From: Trema orientale
Taxonomy: Eukaryota > Streptophyta > Magnoliopsida > Rosales > Cannabaceae
Assembly (NCBI GenBank): GCA_002914845.1
Contig: JXTC01000142.1
Span: forward strand, 503,278 to 567,277
DNA: 64,000 nt
Direction: 5' to 3'
Numbering within the stretch: position 1 is the first letter of the stretch; the number at the start of each line of letters is the position of its first letter. Both the position numbers and the translations under genes were made by a program. The notes below the pieces were generated by a model. The model ran no database searches, was not told the DNA's origin, and worked only from the letters and a program-made list of their open reading frames with translations. Of the stretch, positions 58,739-64,000 are shown piece after piece.

Positions 58739-59433
58739 CAGTGGTGGACCCAACATTGTTATTCAGCGGGGGATAACATAAAAATTTTGTACAAAATTAA
58801 ACACAAAAAATACTAGTTAAATGCAAAACTGAGGATTTAACTGTCAAAAAATAAAAATTTGAGACCTAAATACCAAAAATACTAAAATTTGGAGACTTTT
58901 GCTACGAATTACCATCATTTACTTTCTTTTTTCAATTTTAAACATAATGTGATACCATATAATGAGATTACTAGTTGTTAATAATAGATTCTTAGGAAAA
59001 AAACAAGTTTTGATAGAAAATAGGGAAGAGAAAAATCTAGAGAAGTAAAAATGATAAAAAGAATAAAAAAAAAACATAAAATAGATATATGGTATTTATT
59101 AAGGATTAGAAAGAAAACTAGAATTTAATTTTGATTGAAATATACAGATAAAATAATTTACAAAAAGCATCATGAATTAATTTATATATCATTTAAATGG
59201 AATTTTTATTCCCAAAATTAAGTATACATTAGTTATTAAGGACATAAATAACTAAAATTAAATCTCTGAATGAAGTTGAATGAAGTAAAATATGGAAGTA
59301 AAATAATTTATAGAAGAAACGATTATAATATAAAATATATGCCCTTAAATAAATATATATAGTATGTATATATATATATATATAAATTTCAAAAATCCAG
59401 GGGGCCTAAGTGTAGGTCTGCCCTCTGTAGCAG
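58731..59433. mobile_element. Degraded hAT-like element
   Basis: The left end CAGTGGTGGACCCAACATTG faces the right end AGTGTAGGTCTGCCCTC, the kind of GTGGACCC..GGGTCTGCC pair seen in plant hAT-type repeats. TGTGGCAG (58731-58738) and TGTAGCAG (59426-59433) are a possible 8-bp duplication with one mismatch. The interior is very AT-rich and noncoding. Confidence 0.5.
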
Positions 59434-59940
59434 CATAGCTGCATAATAACAATACAACTTGATTACCACCATCATGGTGCTACTACCAGTACAAATACCT
59501 ATTTCTCTACATCATTGACCTAACACTACCACATGAACAATGCATAACTTCTTATTTCGCCATTGAATTCTAAAACAGACAACTTCGAATCATAGAAAGA
59601 ATGGAGAAATGTAAATTTAGGGGAGAGTCTTAACGAACCTTAGATGGACAAAAGCCTCGAAATCGAAACTCCAGAGCTCTAAGCAGTGATTGAGAAAAGA
59701 AAGGGGTTTTGAGAAGAATATAGACCAGTAAAGCTAGGCGCCTGGCTCCCAGTCCCACAATGTTGAACAAATCAATCCCACACTCTAAACCATAAACAAC
59801 AATGACAAATCAAACCATGATGAAAACTACAATATCTTCATGAGCATGTAATTAAAAGACTCAAAATTAAGCAAATTCATGTATTAATAATATGATTAAC
59901 TATAAACTTATTTAAGTACACTATATAAATATATATATAT
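59434..59940. other. No gene recognised
   Basis: Low-complexity and moderately AT-rich. Nothing supportable was found. Confidence 0.5.
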
Positions 59941-62234
59941 ACAGGCACCAATCCAGTAGGCATATTTTTTTTTACCTATATATAGGTATTATTTTGACTA
60001 ATTAAATTTGTTCGAGGTCGAAGTTGTGCTCTAGATTAATTAGTGTGACCTATACTTAATTAAAACAAAGTAGAAAATAATTGGATTAGGCCATTAGAAT
60101 GCACAGCAGAAAGGGTCATCACAACACTTCCACGTGTCAAAATAGGATAGGCGGTCGAAATAATAATAACGCTTCCTACGTATCTCAACAAAATTGGCAG
60201 TTGCAAGGATGACTTACTTAGTGTACATGAGAATAAGCAAAAATAAAATAATATTAAAGGTTGATGGAGGCGAATAAACTGACCATATTGTCAACTGAAG
60301 ACTAGAAGTATTATAATAATACAATAAATAAATAGGCAAGGAATTAAATATTACTAATTGACTGCGGCGAATAAACCGACCATGGTGTGTCAACTAGAAG
60401 TTAGTAACGGAAATAAAGTACAGAAAAATAAATAGTCAGAAACTGACGAAGGCGATACCGTCAATATGCCAGTTTTAGTTAATTAGAGGGGTTAGAATTA
60501 CGAGGCGGTAAGTCCAGCCATATTATCAGAAATAATAATAAATAATTGAAATTAAAATACTAAAATTTAAATAAAGCGATATGACCAGTTGCGAGAGAAA
60601 ACAATGCATATCAATAAATAAATGCGCACAATAATTAAAAAGGGAGCAAAGTAACTAATTGTACTCAAAGTAGTAATACAGATTACTTTACGGGAAAGAG
60701 AAAGCATAGTAATTGATTACACTTAGAGCAGCAATACGAATTACCCGCCATGATAGGGATACCAGATAGATATAGATATATATATATATATATAAATATA
60801 GAGAGCACAAAACCTCGACCTTGTGCTACAGGTCAAGCACGAGATTGTGAAGAGTAGCTCGGTGCCCAAAGATCGCTAAAGTACACGAGTTAGAAATTGC
60901 ATACAAAGAAACTCGTTGTATAAGTTAGTAAAAAAAGTAATGTAAAAATAATAGGATAGAAAAAATGGTATAAAACTAATTATTGGATAGAAAATGATAC
61001 AAAGTAACTATTGGGCCTAAGAATACAAAAAGATAGAAGTGGACCTATGAATGGATATATGCAAAATTGCCTAGACCTATATGAATATTTGTAAATATAA
61101 CTAAACTAAAAAACTTGTTCACCAAGTTTTATACATGCATGAATGTATATGCAAAGATATATATATACATGTATAAGCAAGAGTATGTAGATATGTGATG
61201 AAAATATATGCACGTGAAATGAAAGAAAAGATGATGATAAAGGAAAGATGATGATAGTGGTATTGGTTGGTATAACCACAGGTTGGAATATGAAGACAAA
61301 ATGGTGATGATAGTATAAGAACGTGATGTAGAATAGGAAGAAGAAAGATGATGGTGGTGGTGTTATGAGACAAGCAGAAGACAAGGACTAGATTAATCAA
61401 ATAAAGAGAGGGGGAAGCTTTGAGCTTTGGATGGACAAGAGAAAGAAAAGAAGAGAGAGAGTGCACGCTTGGGAGAGCTAGAAAGAAAATGAAAGAAGCC
61501 TCTATTAATGAACTGAATAATCGTTGCAAAATGAAGGGGGTACCCTTCTATTTATAGGCAAAAGATTGCCTTGATTTACAAGTAGACTTAAGCAACAAGA
61601 AAATGAAGTGTCAAGCCTTCATTGGCTAGCCTAGCTTGTTGTACAAGGGGACTAGATAGCAAGCCTTTATTGGCTACTTTAACTTGAATTCTAAGAGAAC
61701 CTAAGTTGTAAGTGCTTAAGCTAGAAGTACTTATAGTTAGAAGTACTTGTGTTACAAGTTGGAACTTTCTGCAAGTCCCTAGAAGCTTTAGGCAGCTTGT
61801 ACACGTAGAGGAGCCTTCAAAATGACGTATAGTTCAGGCCATATAACATGCAGTTCAAGCTTAGTTGAGAGAGCTCTAAATGACATGTAATCCAAGTCTA
61901 AACGGCGTATTATTTTCTTGAATCAATGTCATTTCTTGCATACTATATGTAGTTTAGGTAAGCTAGCTTAAATCTTAGTAATCTTGTGTTTAATTAGCAC
62001 TAATCTATATCTTAAGATTAATCCCAAAAATTTGGAAAACTCTAAAATAAAATTTTATCACGCACGTCTTTTTATAGTAAAAAATAAGAAAGAGAAATAG
62101 CATTAATGATTAAAGATGCATATTTTTCCGCGTACATCATTATAGTCATTGGATCACCGTTAGATGATAATCCAACGGTTAAAAAAAAAATACCTATACA
62201 TATGTAAAAAAAATTCCTACTGGATTGGCAACCT
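59941..62234 (-). mobile_element. Unclassified TIR-bounded element (2.3 kb)
   Basis: The left 50 bp, from ACAGGCACCAATCCAGTAGG on to ACCTATATATAGGTATT, face a near-matching inverse copy at 62190-62234 (AATACCTATACATATGT..CCTACTGGATTGGCAACCT). The flanks are both TATATA-rich, so the target duplication is ambiguous. Degenerate internal repeats (GGCGAATAAACYGACCAT near 60268 and 60366) occur. No transposase domain is visible. On the minus strand GCCTATAAATAGAAGG near 61545 is an ideal plant TATA box followed by a CT-rich leader. Confidence 0.6.
61541..61560 (-). promoter_or_regulatory. TATA box of a minus-strand transcript
   Basis: The minus strand reads GCCTATAAATAGAAGGG, followed by a long pyrimidine-rich leader typical of plant 5' UTRs. 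The 136-codon frame beginning at 61529 is low-complexity (Ser/His/Ile-rich) and is not supported as a protein. Confidence 0.4.
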
Positions 62235-62485
62235 ATATATATGAATATATTATATATATGATAAAAATTGAGGACAATTACAGAGATCAGATTAGAGCAT
62301 AGTTATCATAGAAATTAGGGCAACGGAAACGTCCATTTCTAAAATCTCAAAAGAAATTTAAAATTAAAAAGGAAAAATAAAATAAAATAAAATCACTAAG
62401 GCTCAAAAGCTCCAAAATTCACTTACTGAGTGAGAATGAATGAGCAAATACGAGCTGCGTCAATGGTGACAGAATCGAATGTCTC

Positions 62486-62493
62486 TGTAAGAG

Positions 62494-62550
<57 letters not shown>
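62486..62550. repeat. (TA)n(GA)n compound microsatellite
   Basis: About 12 TA units are followed by about 16 GA units. The Arg-Glu repeats in the overlapping frame come from it. Confidence 0.95.
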
Positions 62551-62551
<1 letters not shown>

Positions 62552-62939
62552 TGGGTGGGTCTTTTCATTTCCCTTTCGTGCGCTGTTTTGCCGGTTGCCT
62601 CCGATGGCTTGGTTTTGGAGAGAGTGACAGAGAATTCGGGGGAAATAGGGAAGAAAGTGGAATAAGGAATTTAGGAGTTCATTTGTGACATGTGATATAA
62701 ATTTTTTTTAAATTATACAACAACCCCCAAGTTACGAAATTCTTCATCAATTTAGTCCCTTAAAATCTGAACTTGACCCCAATATTTTTCAATATTTCTC
62801 ACTTTAGTCTACATTTGATTTTAACAAAATTCAGGCCTAATCATTTTGGACTCCTGAGCCTGGCCATTTTAAAGAAATGTTTAAGTCTATCAAAAAAATT
62901 ATAAAATAGATAAATTATAGTTGGTTTCCCTTTTTTACG

Positions 62940-63182
62940 CTATATTTATTTTAGTAGAAAGATATGTGCTAATTTGAAAAATAATGTTGTAATTTTGTGG
63001 TACTTTTAGAGGAAGTGCCGTAACTTTGCAGCATAAAAGAAATTACCGTAATTTTGTGGTATTCAATAAAATGATGTTATTTTTGCGGCAAATTTTATAA
63101 AAATGCTGCATTTCTAAAAAATTTCAGCATCTATTACAAATACCATAAAAGAATGCCGCAAAAACTTATACTTTTAGTAGTG
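62940..63182 (-). mobile_element. Terminus of a second CACTA element
   Basis: 63182 ends with CTTTTAGTAGTG, the inverse of CACTACTAAAAG. The 240 bp to its left hold subterminal-type repeats, GCCGCAAAA and CACAAAATTACGG in both orientations (TGCCGTAACTTTGC, ACCGTAATTTTGTGG). The other end was not found to the left, so the element is truncated or very degraded. Confidence 0.65.
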
Positions 63183-63435
63183 CATTTTGATGGACCGTGG
63201 TGTTATATTTTTGTTTCTTTTGTTCTATGTATGATATCGTATATATTTTTGTAGGAAGAAAAAGGTAACTCAAATGGCAAAGTTGGATCAATTTATGCAA
63301 ATGGATTATACCAATATATTCACCACTGTTAATTTTCCTTTTTTTTTTTCCAATTTACTAAAATAAAGTAGAAAGTTTAATTTTTTCCCCCTTTTGCTAC
63401 CATATATTTGTTTTTGCTTTTTATTTTTTTGGTAG

Positions 63436-64000
63436 GTTTTCAAAAGCAAAGAATCTATTGTGGAATGGACTCGATATACTGAAAAACAACATAGACTTGT
63501 TATCATGATGAAACTTTTAGAGACAAGTGCAGTTGGTCGAAAAGCAAAAATCATATTTTCTTGTGAATGAAGTGGTAGCTATCGCAAGAGGGAGCATGAT
63601 GAACATGAACAAAAGCAACACAAATTCACAGGTATAAAAAAATGTGGCTGTTCATTTTTATTAAAGAGTGAAAAACTAGCAAATTATGATGATTGGATAT
63701 TGAAAGTTATATGTGGAGAACATAATCATCCACATGCAAATTACCTTGAGGGACATTCATATGCAGAAAGATTATCAAAAGATGAAGCAAATGTATTAGT
63801 TGATACGTCAAAGAGTAATGTTAAACCAAAAAATATTTTGTATATGCTCAAAAAAAGAGATCCTAGCAATGTTTCAACAATGAAGACAATATACAATGCT
63901 AGGCATAAGTAAAACGTAGTAGAAAAAGCAGGTCGTTCACAAATGCAACAACTCTTGGGCATGTTGAATAAGCATAATTTCATCGAATGGCGTAGGAGCA
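63436..64000 (+). pseudogene. FAR1/MULE-type transposase, N-terminal part, cut by the window end
   Basis: From an AG acceptor at 63434-63435 one frame reads VFKSKESIVEWTRYTEKQ, GRKAKIIFSCE, a TGA at 63568, then GIKKCGCSFLLK, DDWILKVICGEHNHPH and GHSYAERLSKDEAN. It continues with KPKNILYMLKKRD and TIYNARHK, a TAA at 63910, and on to the edge. The Cys (FSCE, KKCGC) and His (HNHPH) residues form the WRKY-GCM-like zinc cluster of the FAR1 DNA-binding domain, known from MULE transposases and their domesticated FHY3/FAR1 relatives. Two stops argue for a pseudogene; the DDE domain would lie beyond the window. A short possible upstream exon at 63254-63264 is uncertain. Confidence 0.85.

Noticed and set aside
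59740..59750. GCCTGGCTCCC, the start of miR160
   Set aside because: The match stops after 11 bases and no pairing arm is near.
61106..61529. Overlapping 92- and 136-codon minus-strand frames with hydrophobic stretches
   Set aside because: Both arise from CAT/ATA/CTT-rich leader sequence. Two frames are equally open, which argues against coding.

Overview
This is nuclear DNA of a higher plant, most likely a eudicot. It is AT-rich, has long intergenic spaces, introns with GT..AG borders, and a dense nest of Ty1/copia, Ty3/gypsy, CACTA, MULE-like and MITE elements. Nothing bacterial or organellar was seen. I cannot name the species. There is one assembly gap (N run 30113-30395) and one single N at 57944.

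The only gene that reads intact end to end is a seven-exon G-type lectin S-receptor-like kinase (SRLK) at 32792-36412 (+), predicted at 845 residues. Three broken relatives on the same strand show this was a tandem SRLK cluster. One is a pseudogene spread over 15 kb (7836-23014), one is a kinase-exon remnant (about 38100-38890), and one is an N-terminal remnant (40495-40676).

Layout. 1-7835: a MULE-type MITE, then a rearranged Sirevirus-like copia element whose gag is partly inverted and whose reverse transcriptase is deleted. 7836-23014: SRLK pseudogene with two copia elements in its introns (A at 8532-13591, minus; B at 14349-22133, plus, with target duplication AGAAC). 23015-32791: oligo-T duplications, a 2.7 kb CACTA element carrying remnants of a Ulp1/C48 peptidase gene, LTR fragments, a 157-bp satellite with a four-monomer higher-order pattern, and long AT-rich tandem repeats containing AGACA..TGTCT dyad arrays. 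32792-36412: intact SRLK. 36413-40676: foldback element, MITEs, SRLK remnants and a degraded gypsy LTR. 40677-49240: minus-strand copia element C, split by a 5.2 kb deletion derivative of a Tekay/Del-like gypsy element (41611-46786, target duplication ATGAG). 49241-50344: an LTR-like segment. 50345-57746: a second Sirevirus-like element with an extra ORF downstream of pol. 57747-64000: degraded DNA transposons, a TIR-bounded 2.3 kb element, a CACTA terminus and a broken FAR1/MULE-type transposase gene cut by the window end.

How the parts relate. The SRLK cluster is the host-gene layer; most of the rest is layered insertion and decay. The insertion order can be read from target duplications, paralogous empty sites and LTR pairs. 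The pattern most worth following up is a 10-bp palindrome (TGTTGCAACA and one-base variants). It recurs in coding, untranslated and LTR parts of the Sirevirus-like elements.
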